A stretch of 64,000 bases of DNA from assembly GCF_004353505.1 (NCBI RefSeq), contig NZ_SMNQ01000018.1, positions 1 through 64,000 of the forward strand, given 5' to 3'. The notes beneath the pieces were generated by a model. The model ran no database searches, was not told where the DNA came from, and saw only the letters and a list, made by a program, of their open reading frames with translations. Source of the DNA: Streptomyces sp. WAC05374. GTDB taxonomy: Bacteria > Actinomycetota > Actinomycetes > Streptomycetales > Streptomycetaceae. This document shows, one piece after another, positions 33,520 through 43,737 of this stretch (positions are counted from its first letter, which is position 1; each line of letters starts with the position of its first letter). The position numbers and the translations under genes were made by a program.

Positions 33520-33555
33520 AGGCGTGGGGTGCGGGGTGTGGGGTGTCGGGCGGGG

Positions 33556-34380
33556 TCAGACGTTCCAGACACCACTGGCGGCGGCGTCCTTCGCGAAGTC
33601 GGAGAAGTCCTTCGGCTTGCGGCCGATGGCCTCCTCGACGCCGTGGACGACGCTGGCGTTGCGCCCGTCGAGGATCAGCCCGAACAGGTCGGCGAACTCG
33701 ACCGGGAGGCCGTTCTCCTGGAGCACCGCGCGGTAGTCGTCGAGGGAGACGGGGACGTAGGTGATCTGGCGGCCGGTGGCCTTGGACAGTTCGGCGGCCA
33801 CGTCGTGGAAGCTCAGCAGCCGGGGGCCGGACAGCTCGTAGGTCTTGCCGATGTGCTTGTCGTCGGTGAGCGCGGCGGTGACGACGTCGGCGATGTCGTC
33901 GGCGTCCACGAACGGCTCGACGGCCTCGGCGGTCGGCAGGGCCAGCTCGCCGGCGAGGACGGGCTCGAGGAAGAAGCTCTCGTTGAAGTTCTGGTTGAAC
34001 CAGTTGGCCCGGACGACGGTCCAGTCGGCGCCGGACTCCTTCAGCTTGTCCTCGCTGATGACCGCGCCCTCCTCGCCGCGGCCGGAGAGGAGCACCAGGC
34101 GCCGCGCGCCCTTGGCGACGGCGGCCTTGGAGAACGCGCCGACGGCCTCGGCGGCGCCGGGGAAGGCGAGGTCGGGATAGTAGGTGACGTAGACGGAGCC
34201 GACGCCCTCCAGTGCGGCGTCCCAGGTGCCCGGGTCCTCCCACACGAAGGGGATCTCGGCGCTGCGGGACCCCACTCGCACCGGCAGGCCGCGTGCGGTG
34301 AGCCGCTCGGCGACGCGGCGGCCGGTCTTGCCGGTGCCACCGATGACCAGCGTGGTCTGTGCGTTCTGTGTGTTCGTCAT
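33556..34380 (-). CDS. NmrA-like NAD(P)-binding reductase (azoreductase-like SDR)
   Basis: A 274-residue atypical SDR: TLVIGGTGKTGRRVAERL nucleotide motif, VGSRSAEIPFVWEDPGTW, LVLLSGRGEEGA and VRANWFNQNFNESFF, as in the NmrA/QOR2 group. The active-site Tyr-x3-Lys of classical SDRs is absent. It could be a quinone or azo reductase or a redox sensor. It is divergent from the truncated adenylation gene across a 305-bp gap. Confidence 0.83.
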   Translation of the reverse strand: MTNTQNAQTTLVIGGTGKTGRRVAERLTARGLPVRVGSRSAEIPFVWEDPGTWDAALEGVGSVYVTYYPDLAFPGAAEAVGAFSKAAVAKGARRLVLLSGRGEEGAVISEDKLKESGADWTVVRANWFNQNFNESFFLEPVLAGELALPTAEAVEPFVDADDIADVVTAALTDDKHIGKTYELSGPRLLSFHDVAAELSKATGRQITYVPVSLDDYRAVLQENGLPVEFADLFGLILDGRNASVVHGVEEAIGRKPKDFSDFAKDAAASGVWNV

Positions 34381-34592
34381 GCCGATCAGTCAACTCCTGT
34401 GCGGTGAGACGAGCCATAGCCGCAGCACTCAACTCCATATGCGTGCGTCTACGGAGGAGCGAGCCGAAGCGCGAACGCACCGAGCGTAGGCAGCGGCACG
34501 CCGGTCCGCCATCGGGCCGGCGCGATCCTCCGGCGGGCCGCGAGCGGGACTCGAGGGCGGGGGTGCCCCGGACGGGCGGGCGGCGGGTTCCA

Positions 34593-34610
34593 CCGCCGCT
34601 CGAGCGGCGG
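34593..34610. promoter_or_regulatory. Perfect 18-bp palindrome CCGCCGCTCGAGCGGCGG
   Basis: The 305-bp divergent gap (34381-34685) contains no gene. This uninterrupted palindrome centres on CTCGAG, 76 bp ahead of ATG 34686, so it may be an operator. It might also be chance in such GC-rich DNA. Confidence 0.4.
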
Positions 34611-34685
34611 GCGCCACGCTGCGGGCACAGCCGTGCACGACCCTCACCCACCCCGTCGTTCACCCGCCCCATCGGGAGGCCCTCG

Positions 34686-35582
34686 ATGAGCACCCCCTCC
34701 GGCCCCGGGCCGGCTCCGCAGCCGGGCGCGCTGCCCGAACTGGACCGGCTCGCCGCGGACGTGGACCGGCTGCTCGCACTGATCGGCGAGGGCGCCGACC
34801 GGCTCGACGCGCGGTTCGCCCGCACCGCGGCCCGCTATGCCGCCCGTACCGCCGTGTCCGACGCGGACGGCGAGGTGACCTTCCTCGAACTGGACTGGCT
34901 CGCCACCGAGACCGCCCGCCGGCTGGAGGGCCGTGCCCGCCCCGGCTCCCCGGTCGCCCTGCGCCTGTCGGGCTCCCGGCACGCCCCGGCGGCAGTGCTG
35001 GGCGTCCTGCGGGCCGGGTTCACCCCCCTGCCCGCCGCCCCGGACGCGACCGTGGGCGGTGCGCTGGTGGTCACCGACCTGGGGCCGGCCGCGGACGAGA
35101 CCCCGCTGGCCAAGTCGGGGCCCTTCGTCATCGCCGGGCGCGAGGCCCCCGCCGACGGCCAGGCGGTCGGTACCGCCCGCGTACTGGCCCGTCTCGACGG
35201 CTCGGCCGCGCTGCTGGGGACCGGTCCGGACGACGTCTGGCTGGCGGCGCACCCGCCGGGCAGCGCTCCCGCGGGCCGGGAGCCCTGGGAGCCGCTGCTG
35301 AACGGCGCCCGGCTCCTTCTGGCCGACCCGCACGACGAACCCCCGCACCTGGCACGGCTCGTGGAGCGCGGCGGGGTGACCGTCTTCGACGGTACGCCCG
35401 GCCTCTTCGCCGCCCTGGTGGCCGGGGCCGTCGCCGGTCACGTCCGGCTGCCCGCCCTGCGCCGCGTCGTCGTCACCGGCGGCCCGCGCCCCACGGACGT
35501 CGAGCGCTGGCGGGACGCCGCCGTCGCCCCGGACGCGGTGCTGCTGGGCTGGGACGCGGAGGGCGTGGCGTACGAGGTGTGA
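34686..35582 (+). CDS. Truncated adenylation-like (ANL superfamily) protein
   Basis: A 298-residue protein with the N-terminal region of an NRPS/acyl-CoA-ligase adenylation domain: DARFARTAARYAARTAVSDA, VTFLELDWLATETARRLEG and a weak A2-type segment AAVLGVLRAGFTPLPAAPDA, then LPALRRVVVTGGPRPTDV near the A5 position. The P-loop (SGTTGxPKG) is replaced by HPPGSAPAGREP, and the YGPTE motif, hinge and C-terminal Lys domain are missing. It has a GGGAGG site and an intact frame, so it may be expressed, but it cannot adenylate by the normal mechanism. A scaffold role or decay are both possible. Confidence 0.72.
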   Translation: MSTPSGPGPAPQPGALPELDRLAADVDRLLALIGEGADRLDARFARTAARYAARTAVSDADGEVTFLELDWLATETARRLEGRARPGSPVALRLSGSRHAPAAVLGVLRAGFTPLPAAPDATVGGALVVTDLGPAADETPLAKSGPFVIAGREAPADGQAVGTARVLARLDGSAALLGTGPDDVWLAAHPPGSAPAGREPWEPLLNGARLLLADPHDEPPHLARLVERGGVTVFDGTPGLFAALVAGAVAGHVRLPALRRVVVTGGPRPTDVERWRDAAVAPDAVLLGWDAEGVAYEV

Positions 35583-35599
35583 CACCGGCGGGCCGCACG

Positions 35600-35638
35600 A
35601 AGGCCGCCGTCCGCGCTCGGGGCGCGGGCGGCGGCCTT
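35600..35638. terminator. Strong bidirectional hairpin terminator
   Basis: AAGGCCGCCGTCCGCGC (35600-35616) pairs with GCGCGGGCGGCGGCCTT (35622-35638), a 17-bp stem with one G-U pair and a 5-nt loop. It sits between the convergent ends of the adenylation-like gene and the SAM-cycle operon. Confidence 0.85.
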
Positions 35639-35648
35639 TCGTACGGGC

Positions 35649-37044
<1,396 letters not shown>

Positions 37045-37067
<23 letters not shown>

Positions 37068-37947
37068 GTGCACTCCTTGAGTTCTGGATGTTCTGGTGGA
37101 TCTCGAGCGTCGCGGTGGACCGGTTGAGCGTGATGTAGTGCAGCCCCGGGGCGCCTTCGGCGAGCAGCCGGTCGGCCATGGCGGTGGCGTACTCCACGCC
37201 GATGCGGTGACCGGCCGCCGCATCGTCCCGGGCCGCGTCCAGGCGCCGGGCGAGAGGGGCGGGGAAGGTGGCGTGGGACAGCTCGGCGAACCGGCTGATC
37301 TGGCGCACGTCGGTGGCCGGCATGATCTCGGGGATGATCGGGGTGTCGCAGCCCGCCGCCGCGACCCGGTCGCGCAGCCTCAGGTAGTCCTCGGCGTCGA
37401 AGAACATCTGGGTGATGGCGTAGTCCGCGCCGGCCCGGCACTTGGCCACGAAGTGGCGGATGTCGCTCTCCCAGTCCGGTGAGCGCGGGTGCCGCTCCGG
37501 GAAGGCCGCGACCCCGACGCTGAAGTCGCCGAGTTCCCGTACGAGCGAGACGAGTTCGTGGGCGTGGGTGAAGCCGTCCGGGTGGGGCGTCCAGGGCGCG
37601 TTGGGGTCGCCGGGCGGGTCGCCGCGCAGGACGAGCACGTCGCGCACGCCCGCGTCGGCGTACTGGCCGATGATGCGGCGCAGCTCGGCGGTGGAGTGGC
37701 CCACGGCGGTGAGGTGCGCGACCGGGCGCAGCGTCGTCTCGGCGGCGATCCGCTGGGTCACCTCGATCGTCCGGTCGCGGGAGGAGCCCCCGGCGCCGTA
37801 GGTGACCGAGACGAACGTCGGTGCCAGGGGCTCGATCCGGCGGATCGCCTGCCACAGGGTCCGGGTTCCGGCGTCGGTGCGGGGTGGGAAGAACTCGAAC
37901 GAGAACGAGGGCGTGCCGGCCGCGAGGATGTCGCGCAGGGTGGTCAT
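37045..37947 (-). CDS. metF: 5,10-methylenetetrahydrofolate reductase
   Basis: A 300-residue FAD barrel: FSFEFFPPRTDAG (catalytic Glu), VSVTYGAGGSSRDRT, VLVLRGDPPGD and ADYAITQMFFDAEDY. It makes 5-methyl-THF for MetH. ATG 37947 overlaps the metH stop, and the end overlaps ahcY, so translation of all three is coupled. Confidence 0.95.
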
Positions 37948-40900
37948 GACCGGTGGCCTCCCGCGTTGAAGTAGCTCGCTTCGGGGTGGTGGACGACGAT
38001 GGCGTCGGTGGACTGTTCGGGGTGGAGCTGGAACTCCTCGGAGAGGTGGACCCCGATCCGCTCCGGCCGGAGCAGCTCGGCGATCTTGGCGCGGTCCTCC
38101 AGGTCCGGGCAGGCCGGGTAGCCCAGCGAGTAGCGGCAGCCCTGGTACTCGGTGCGGAACATGCCGTCCAGCGAGGCGGGGTCGGCGGCACCGATGCCGA
38201 GTTCGGCGCGGACGCGGGCGTGCCAGTACTCGGCGAGGGCCTCGGCGAGCTGGACGGACAGGCCGTGGAGTTCGAGGTAGTCGCGGTAGGAGTCGGAGGC
38301 GAACAGCTCGGCGGTGGCCTCGCCGATGCGGGAGCCGACGGTGACGACCTGGAGGCCGACGACATCGGTCTCGCCGGACTCCTCGGGGCGGAAGAAGTCC
38401 GCCAGGCACAGCCGGCGGCCACGGCGCTGGCGCGGGAAGGTGAACCGGGTGCGCTCGGAGCCGTTCTCGTCGAGGATGATGAGGTCGTCGCCCTTGGACA
38501 CGCACGGGAAGTAGCCGTGGACGACGGCCGCCTCCAGCAGGTTGTTGGTCTGGAGGTGGTCCAGCCAGCCGCGCAGCCGGGGCCGCCCCTCGGCCTCGAT
38601 GGTGTCGGCGCCCTTGAGTCCCCACTGGCCCTTGAACAGGGCGTTCTCGTCGAGCCAGGAGGCGTACTCCTTGAGCTGGATGCCCTTGACGACGCGGGTG
38701 CCCCGGAAGGGCGGCGCGGGTACGGGGTTGTCGGTGGCCACGTCCGAGCGCGCGGGCCCGTCGTCGGGCTCCTCGTCGTGGACGGCGACCGTGGTGGCCT
38801 TGACCCTGCGCTGCTTGAGTTCGGGGAGGGTGGCGCCGGGGACGCCGCGCTTGACCGCGATGAGGGCGTCCATCAGGCGCAGGCCCTCGAACGCGTCGCG
38901 GGCGTAGCGCACTTCGCCCTGGTAGATCTCGTGCAGGTCCTGCTCGACATACGCCCGGGTCAGGGCCGCGCCGCCGAGGATGACGGGGTAGTCGGCGGCC
39001 AGGCCGCGCTGGTTGAGCTCCTCCAGGTTCTCCTTCATGATCACGGTCGACTTGACCAGGAGACCCGACATGCCGATCACATCGGCCCTGTGCTCGTCCG
39101 CGGCTTCGAGAATGGCCGAAACAGGCTGCTTGATGCCGAGGTTGACGACGTTGTAGCCGTTGTTGGACAGGATGATGTCGACGAGGTTCTTGCCGATGTC
39201 GTGGACGTCGCCCCGCACGGTGGCCAGGACGATGGTGCCCTTGCCCTCGTCGTCCGACTTCTCCATGTGCGGTTCGAGGTGGGCGACCGCCGTCTTCATC
39301 ACCTCGGCCGACTGCAGCACGAACGGCAACTGCATCTGGCCGGAGCCGAACAGCTCACCGACCACCTTCATGCCGTCCAGCAGCGTGTCGTTGACGATGT
39401 CGAGAGCCGGACGCGACTGGAGCGCCTCGTCCAGATCGGCCTCCAGGCCGTTGCGCTCACCGTCGATGATGCGCCGCTTCAGCCGCTCCTCCAGCGGCAG
39501 CGCCGCCAGCTCCTCCGCCTTGCCCGCCTTCAGCGACTTCGCGGTGGCACCCTCGAACAGCGCCATGAGCTTCTGCAGCGGGTCGTAGCCCTCGGCGCGC
39601 CGGTCGTAGATCAGGTCGAGGGCGGTGTTCACCTGCTCCTCGTCGAACCGGGCGATCGGCAGGATCTTCGACGCGTGCACGATCGCCGAGTCCAGGCCCG
39701 CCTTCACGCACTCGTCCAGGAACACGGAGTTCAGCAGGATACGGGCGGCCGGATTCAGACCGAAGGAGATGTTCGACAGACCAAGAGTGGTCTGGACGTC
39801 GGGGTGGCGCCGCTTCAGCTCCCGGATCGCCTCGATGGTGGCGATACCGTCCTTGCGCGACTCCTCCTGACCCGTACAGATGGTGAAGGTGAGACAGTCG
39901 ATGAGGATGTCCGACTCATGCACCCCCCAGTTCCCCGTGAGATCGGCGATGAGGCGCTCGGCGATGGCCACCTTGGTGTCGACCGTCCGGGCCTGGCCCT
40001 CCTCGTCGATGGTCAGCGCGATCAGCGCCGCACCGTGCTCCTTGGCCAGCGCGGTCACCTTGGCGAAGCGTGATTCGGGGCCGTCGCCGTCCTCGTAGTT
40101 GACCGAGTTGATCACCGCCCGGCCACCCAGCTTCTCCAGACCGGCCTGGATCACATCGACCTCGGTGGAGTCCAGCACGATCGGCAGCGTGGACGCGGTC
40201 GCGAACCGACCCGCCAGCTCCTCCATGTCCGCCACACCGTCACGGCCCACATAGTCCACGCACAGGTCCAGCATGTGGGCGCCCTCGCGGATCTGGTCAC
40301 GGGCCATCTCCACACAGTCGTCCCAGCGGCCCTCCAGCATCGCCTCACGGAACTTCTTCGACCCGTTCGCGTTCGTCCGCTCACCGATCGCCATGTACGA
40401 GGTGTCTTGCCGGAACGGCACCGTCTGATACAACGACGCCGCACCCGGCTCCGGACGCGGATCACGCGGCACCGCAGCCAGACCCCGCACCCGCTCGACG
40501 ACCTGGCGCAGGTGCTCAGGCGTCGTACCGCAACACCCGCCCACCAGCGACAGCCCGTACTCGCGCACGAACGTCTCCTGCGCGTCCGCCAGCTCCGGCG
40601 CCGCCAGCGGGTAGTGCGCACCGTCCTTGCCCAGCACCGGCAGGCCCGCGTTCGGCATGCACGACAGCGGCACCCGCGAGTGACGCGCCAGATAGCGCAG
40701 GTGCTCGCTCATCTCCGCCGGACCGGTCGCACAGTTCAGACCGATCATGTCGATGCCCAGCGGCTCCAGCGCGGTCAGCGCCGCACCGATCTCCGACCCC
40801 AGCAGCATCGTCCCCGTCGTCTCCACCGTCACCGACACGATCAGCGGCAGATCCGTACCGGTCGCCTCCAGCGCGCGGCGCGCCCCGAGGACGGCCGCCT

Positions 40901-41414
40901 TGGTCTGGAGCAGGTCCTGGGTGGTCTCCACCAGCAGCGCGTCCGCACCACCGGCGATCATGCCCTCGGCGTTCCGCTGATAGGCATCCCGCAGCTTGAC
41001 GTAGGGAGCATGCCCCAGGGTCGGCAGCTTGGTGCCGGGGCCCATCGAGCCCAGCACCCAGCGCTGCTGCCCCGTGGAGGCGGTGAACTCGTCGGCCACC
41101 TCACGCGCGATCCGAGCACCGGCCTCCGACAGCTCGAAGACCCGCTCCGGGATGTCGTACTCCCCCAGCGCCGAGAGGTTCGCGCCGAAGGTGTTGGTCT
41201 CCACGCAGTCCACACCGACGGCGAAGTACTCCTCGTGCACCGACCGCACGATGTCCGGCCGCGTCACGTTGAGGACCTCGTTGCACCCTTCGAGGTTCTG
41301 GAAGTCCTCGAGGGTGGGGTCCTGCGCCTGGAGCATGGTGCCCATGGCCCCGTCGGCCACCACCACACGGGTGGCCAGCGCCTCGCGCAGCGCGTCCGCC
41401 CTGGTGCCGGTCAT
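37944..41414 (-). CDS. metH: Cobalamin-dependent methionine synthase
   Basis: A 1156-residue modular enzyme, near the usual length. In order: homocysteine domain (VVADGAMGTMLQ, zinc Cys in LVGGCCGTTPEH), methyl-THF pterin domain (GERTNANGSKKFREAML, LDLCVDYVGRDG), B12 domain with the cobalt-ligand motif DVHDIGKN, and the SAM-reactivation domain (TEYQGCRYSLGYPACPD). It remethylates homocysteine to methionine. A complete gene inside a biosynthetic cluster indicates high SAM demand. Confidence 0.97.
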   Translation of the reverse strand: MTGTRADALREALATRVVVADGAMGTMLQAQDPTLEDFQNLEGCNEVLNVTRPDIVRSVHEEYFAVGVDCVETNTFGANLSALGEYDIPERVFELSEAGARIAREVADEFTASTGQQRWVLGSMGPGTKLPTLGHAPYVKLRDAYQRNAEGMIAGGADALLVETTQDLLQTKAAVLGARRALEATGTDLPLIVSVTVETTGTMLLGSEIGAALTALEPLGIDMIGLNCATGPAEMSEHLRYLARHSRVPLSCMPNAGLPVLGKDGAHYPLAAPELADAQETFVREYGLSLVGGCCGTTPEHLRQVVERVRGLAAVPRDPRPEPGAASLYQTVPFRQDTSYMAIGERTNANGSKKFREAMLEGRWDDCVEMARDQIREGAHMLDLCVDYVGRDGVADMEELAGRFATASTLPIVLDSTEVDVIQAGLEKLGGRAVINSVNYEDGDGPESRFAKVTALAKEHGAALIALTIDEEGQARTVDTKVAIAERLIADLTGNWGVHESDILIDCLTFTICTGQEESRKDGIATIEAIRELKRRHPDVQTTLGLSNISFGLNPAARILLNSVFLDECVKAGLDSAIVHASKILPIARFDEEQVNTALDLIYDRRAEGYDPLQKLMALFEGATAKSLKAGKAEELAALPLEERLKRRIIDGERNGLEADLDEALQSRPALDIVNDTLLDGMKVVGELFGSGQMQLPFVLQSAEVMKTAVAHLEPHMEKSDDEGKGTIVLATVRGDVHDIGKNLVDIILSNNGYNVVNLGIKQPVSAILEAADEHRADVIGMSGLLVKSTVIMKENLEELNQRGLAADYPVILGGAALTRAYVEQDLHEIYQGEVRYARDAFEGLRLMDALIAVKRGVPGATLPELKQRRVKATTVAVHDEEPDDGPARSDVATDNPVPAPPFRGTRVVKGIQLKEYASWLDENALFKGQWGLKGADTIEAEGRPRLRGWLDHLQTNNLLEAAVVHGYFPCVSKGDDLIILDENGSERTRFTFPRQRRGRRLCLADFFRPEESGETDVVGLQVVTVGSRIGEATAELFASDSYRDYLELHGLSVQLAEALAEYWHARVRAELGIGAADPASLDGMFRTEYQGCRYSLGYPACPDLEDRAKIAELLRPERIGVHLSEEFQLHPEQSTDAIVVHHPEASYFNAGGHRS

Positions 41415-42406
41415 GAGCGGTCCTCCGCCCCGCCCAGGCCCGGCGCCAGGAGCCGTGCCGCTTCGGCGCCGTAGGCGCGGGCGGCCGTCGCCAGCAGGCG
41501 TTCCGGGTCGATCCGGTACGCCTGTGAGCCCACCGCGCCCAGCGCCTCGGCCGCCACGACGCAGCCCAATCGGGCGGCGGACTCCAGGGACAGGCCCCGC
41601 GCGACGGCGGCCAGGAAGCCGGCGCGGAAGGCGTCGCCGACGCCCGTCGGATCGGTGACCGGGGCCTCGGGCACGGCCGGGACGGTGAGCGGCTCGTGGC
41701 CGCTCCGGTCGATCCGTACGCCCGCCTCGCCCAGGGTGGTGACCCAGGCGCCCACCGTGCCGAGCACCGTCTCGCGGTCCCAGCCGGTGCGTTCCAGGAG
41801 CAGGGCGGCCTCGTACTCGTTGGTGAACAGCCACCGCGCGCCGTCCACCAGGTCCCGTACCTGCGGGCCGTCCAGCCGGGCGAGCTGCTGGGAGGGGTCG
41901 GCGGCGAAGGGCAGGCCCAGTTCGCGGCACTGCGCGGTGTGGCGGACCATCGCGGCCGGGTCGTTGGGGCAGACCAGGACGAGGTCGGGCCGGTCCGCGC
42001 CGGGGGCGGTCAGCGGTCGCAGGTCGATGGTGCCGGCCTCCTGCATGGCGCCCGCGTAGAACGCCGCGATCTGGTTGGCGTCCTCGTCCGTGATGCACAT
42101 GAACCGGGCGGTCTGCCGCTCCGCCGAGACGTGGACGGCCCCGGTGTCGACCCCGTGCTCCTTGAGCCAGACCTCGTAGTCGGCGAAGTCGCCGCCCACG
42201 GCCCCGACCAGCAGCGGTGACAGGCCGAGGCCGCCGAGCCCGAAGGCGACGTTGGCCGCGACCCCGCCCCGGCGCACCTCGAGGGCGTCGACCAGGAAGG
42301 AGAGCGACACATGGGCGAGCTGGTCGGGGATCAACTGATCCGCGAACCGGCCGGGGAAGACCATCAGATGGTCGGTGGCGATGGAACCGGTGACAGCGAT
42401 GCGCAC
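41411..42406 (-). CDS. PfkB-family carbohydrate kinase, probable adenosine kinase
   Basis: A 331-residue ribokinase-fold kinase from GTG 42406 (GAGGAGA site). It has RRGGVAANVAFGLGGLGL near the N-terminus and the catalytic signature DPTGVGDAFRAGFLAAV with the Asp base. Between metK and metH and with ahcY downstream, removal of adenosine is the logical job, pulling SAH hydrolysis forward. Substrate by context only. It overlaps the metH start by ATGA. Confidence 0.88.
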   Translation of the reverse strand: MRIAVTGSIATDHLMVFPGRFADQLIPDQLAHVSLSFLVDALEVRRGGVAANVAFGLGGLGLSPLLVGAVGGDFADYEVWLKEHGVDTGAVHVSAERQTARFMCITDEDANQIAAFYAGAMQEAGTIDLRPLTAPGADRPDLVLVCPNDPAAMVRHTAQCRELGLPFAADPSQQLARLDGPQVRDLVDGARWLFTNEYEAALLLERTGWDRETVLGTVGAWVTTLGEAGVRIDRSGHEPLTVPAVPEAPVTDPTGVGDAFRAGFLAAVARGLSLESAARLGCVVAAEALGAVGSQAYRIDPERLLATAARAYGAEAARLLAPGLGGAEDRS

Positions 42407-42470
42407 GTCGGCATCTCCTCGGGGATACGGAGCACGGGGCACGGGTACGGGCACGGGGTGCGCCGGTGGG

Positions 42471-43679
42471 TCAGAGACCGGCCGCGGCCTTGAGCTGCTC
42501 GGCCCGGTCGGCCCGCTCCCAGGTGAAGTCGGGGAGCTCGCGGCCGAAGTGGCCGTACGCGGCGGTCCGGCTGTAGATCGGCCGCAGCAGGTCGAGGTCG
42601 CGGATGATGGCGGCCGGGCGGAGGTCGAAGACCTCGCCGATCGCCTTCTCGATCCGCTCCTGGGCGACCGTCCCGGTGCCGAAGGTCTCGACGAACAGGC
42701 CGACCGGCTCGGCCTTGCCGATGGCGTACGCGACCTGGACCTCGCAGCGCTCGGCGAGGCCGGCCGCGACGACGTTCTTGGCGACCCAGCGCATGGCGTA
42801 GGCGGCCGAGCGGTCGACCTTGGACGGGTCCTTGCCGGAGAAGGCGCCGCCGCCGTGGCGGGCCATGCCGCCGTACGTGTCGATGATGATCTTGCGTCCG
42901 GTGAGGCCGGCGTCGCCCATCGGGCCGCCGATCTCGAAGCGGCCGGTCGGGTTGACCAGCAGCCGGTAGTCGTCGGCCTCCAGCTTGATGCCGTCCTCGG
43001 CGAGATGGGCGAGGACGTGCTCCACGACGTGCTCGCGGATGTCCGGGGTGAGCAGTGCGTCGAGGTCGATGTCGGCGGCGTGCTGCGAGGAGACGACGAC
43101 CGTGTCGAGCCGGACCGGGCGGCTGCCCAGGTATTCGATGGTGACCTGCGTCTTGCCGTCGGGACGGAGGTAGGGGACGGTGCCGTCCTTGCGGACCTCG
43201 GTCAGGCGGCGCGACAGGCGGTGGGCCAGGTCGATCGGCAGGGGCATCAGGGACGGCGTCTCGTTGGTGGCGTACCCGAACATCAGGCCCTGGTCGCCGG
43301 CGCCCTGCCGGTCGAGCTCGTCCCCCTCGCCCTCGACGCGCCGCTCGTACGCGGTGTCGACGCCCTGCGCGATGTCGGGCGACTGGGCGCCGATGGAGAC
43401 GGAGACGCCGCAGGAGGCGCCGTCGAAGCCCTTGGCGGACGAGTCGTAGCCGATGGACAGGATCGTCTCGCGGACCAGGGCGGGGATGTCGGCGTACGCG
43501 GACGTGGTCACCTCGCCCGCGATGTGGACCTGGCCGGTGGTGATGAGCGTCTCCACGGCGACGCGGGAGGCCGGGTCCTGGCGCAGCAGCGCGTCCAGGA
43601 TGGCGTCGCTGATCTGGTCGGCGATCTTGTCGGGGTGGCCCTCGGTCACGGACTCCGAGGTGAACAGGCGACGGGACAT
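42471..43679 (-). CDS. metK: S-adenosylmethionine synthetase
   Basis: A 402-residue enzyme that makes SAM from methionine and ATP. Signatures: RLFTSESVTEGHPDKIADQ, GDQGLMFGYATNET (methionine/ATP loop) and the P-loop-like GGGAFSGKDPSKVDRSAAY. It follows the condensation-thioesterase gene after 58 bp and precedes the kinase by 64 bp. A housekeeping metK is expected elsewhere in the genome, so this is a dedicated copy if that holds. Confidence 0.96.
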   Translation of the reverse strand: MSRRLFTSESVTEGHPDKIADQISDAILDALLRQDPASRVAVETLITTGQVHIAGEVTTSAYADIPALVRETILSIGYDSSAKGFDGASCGVSVSIGAQSPDIAQGVDTAYERRVEGEGDELDRQGAGDQGLMFGYATNETPSLMPLPIDLAHRLSRRLTEVRKDGTVPYLRPDGKTQVTIEYLGSRPVRLDTVVVSSQHAADIDLDALLTPDIREHVVEHVLAHLAEDGIKLEADDYRLLVNPTGRFEIGGPMGDAGLTGRKIIIDTYGGMARHGGGAFSGKDPSKVDRSAAYAMRWVAKNVVAAGLAERCEVQVAYAIGKAEPVGLFVETFGTGTVAQERIEKAIGEVFDLRPAAIIRDLDLLRPIYSRTAAYGHFGRELPDFTWERADRAEQLKAAAGL

Positions 43680-43737
43680 GGTTCTCCAGAGGTGTGAGGT
43701 CGGTTGCGCGACGGATCGTCGGCTCGGTGGGCGGTGG

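Noticed and set aside
33524..33545. GGGGTG-like simple repeat
   Set aside because: Too short and irregular to be a meaningful tandem repeat or array.
37953..40073. A 706-codon open frame antisense to metH
   Set aside because: metH is unambiguous on the opposite strand; the translation has no domain and is an artefact of codon bias.
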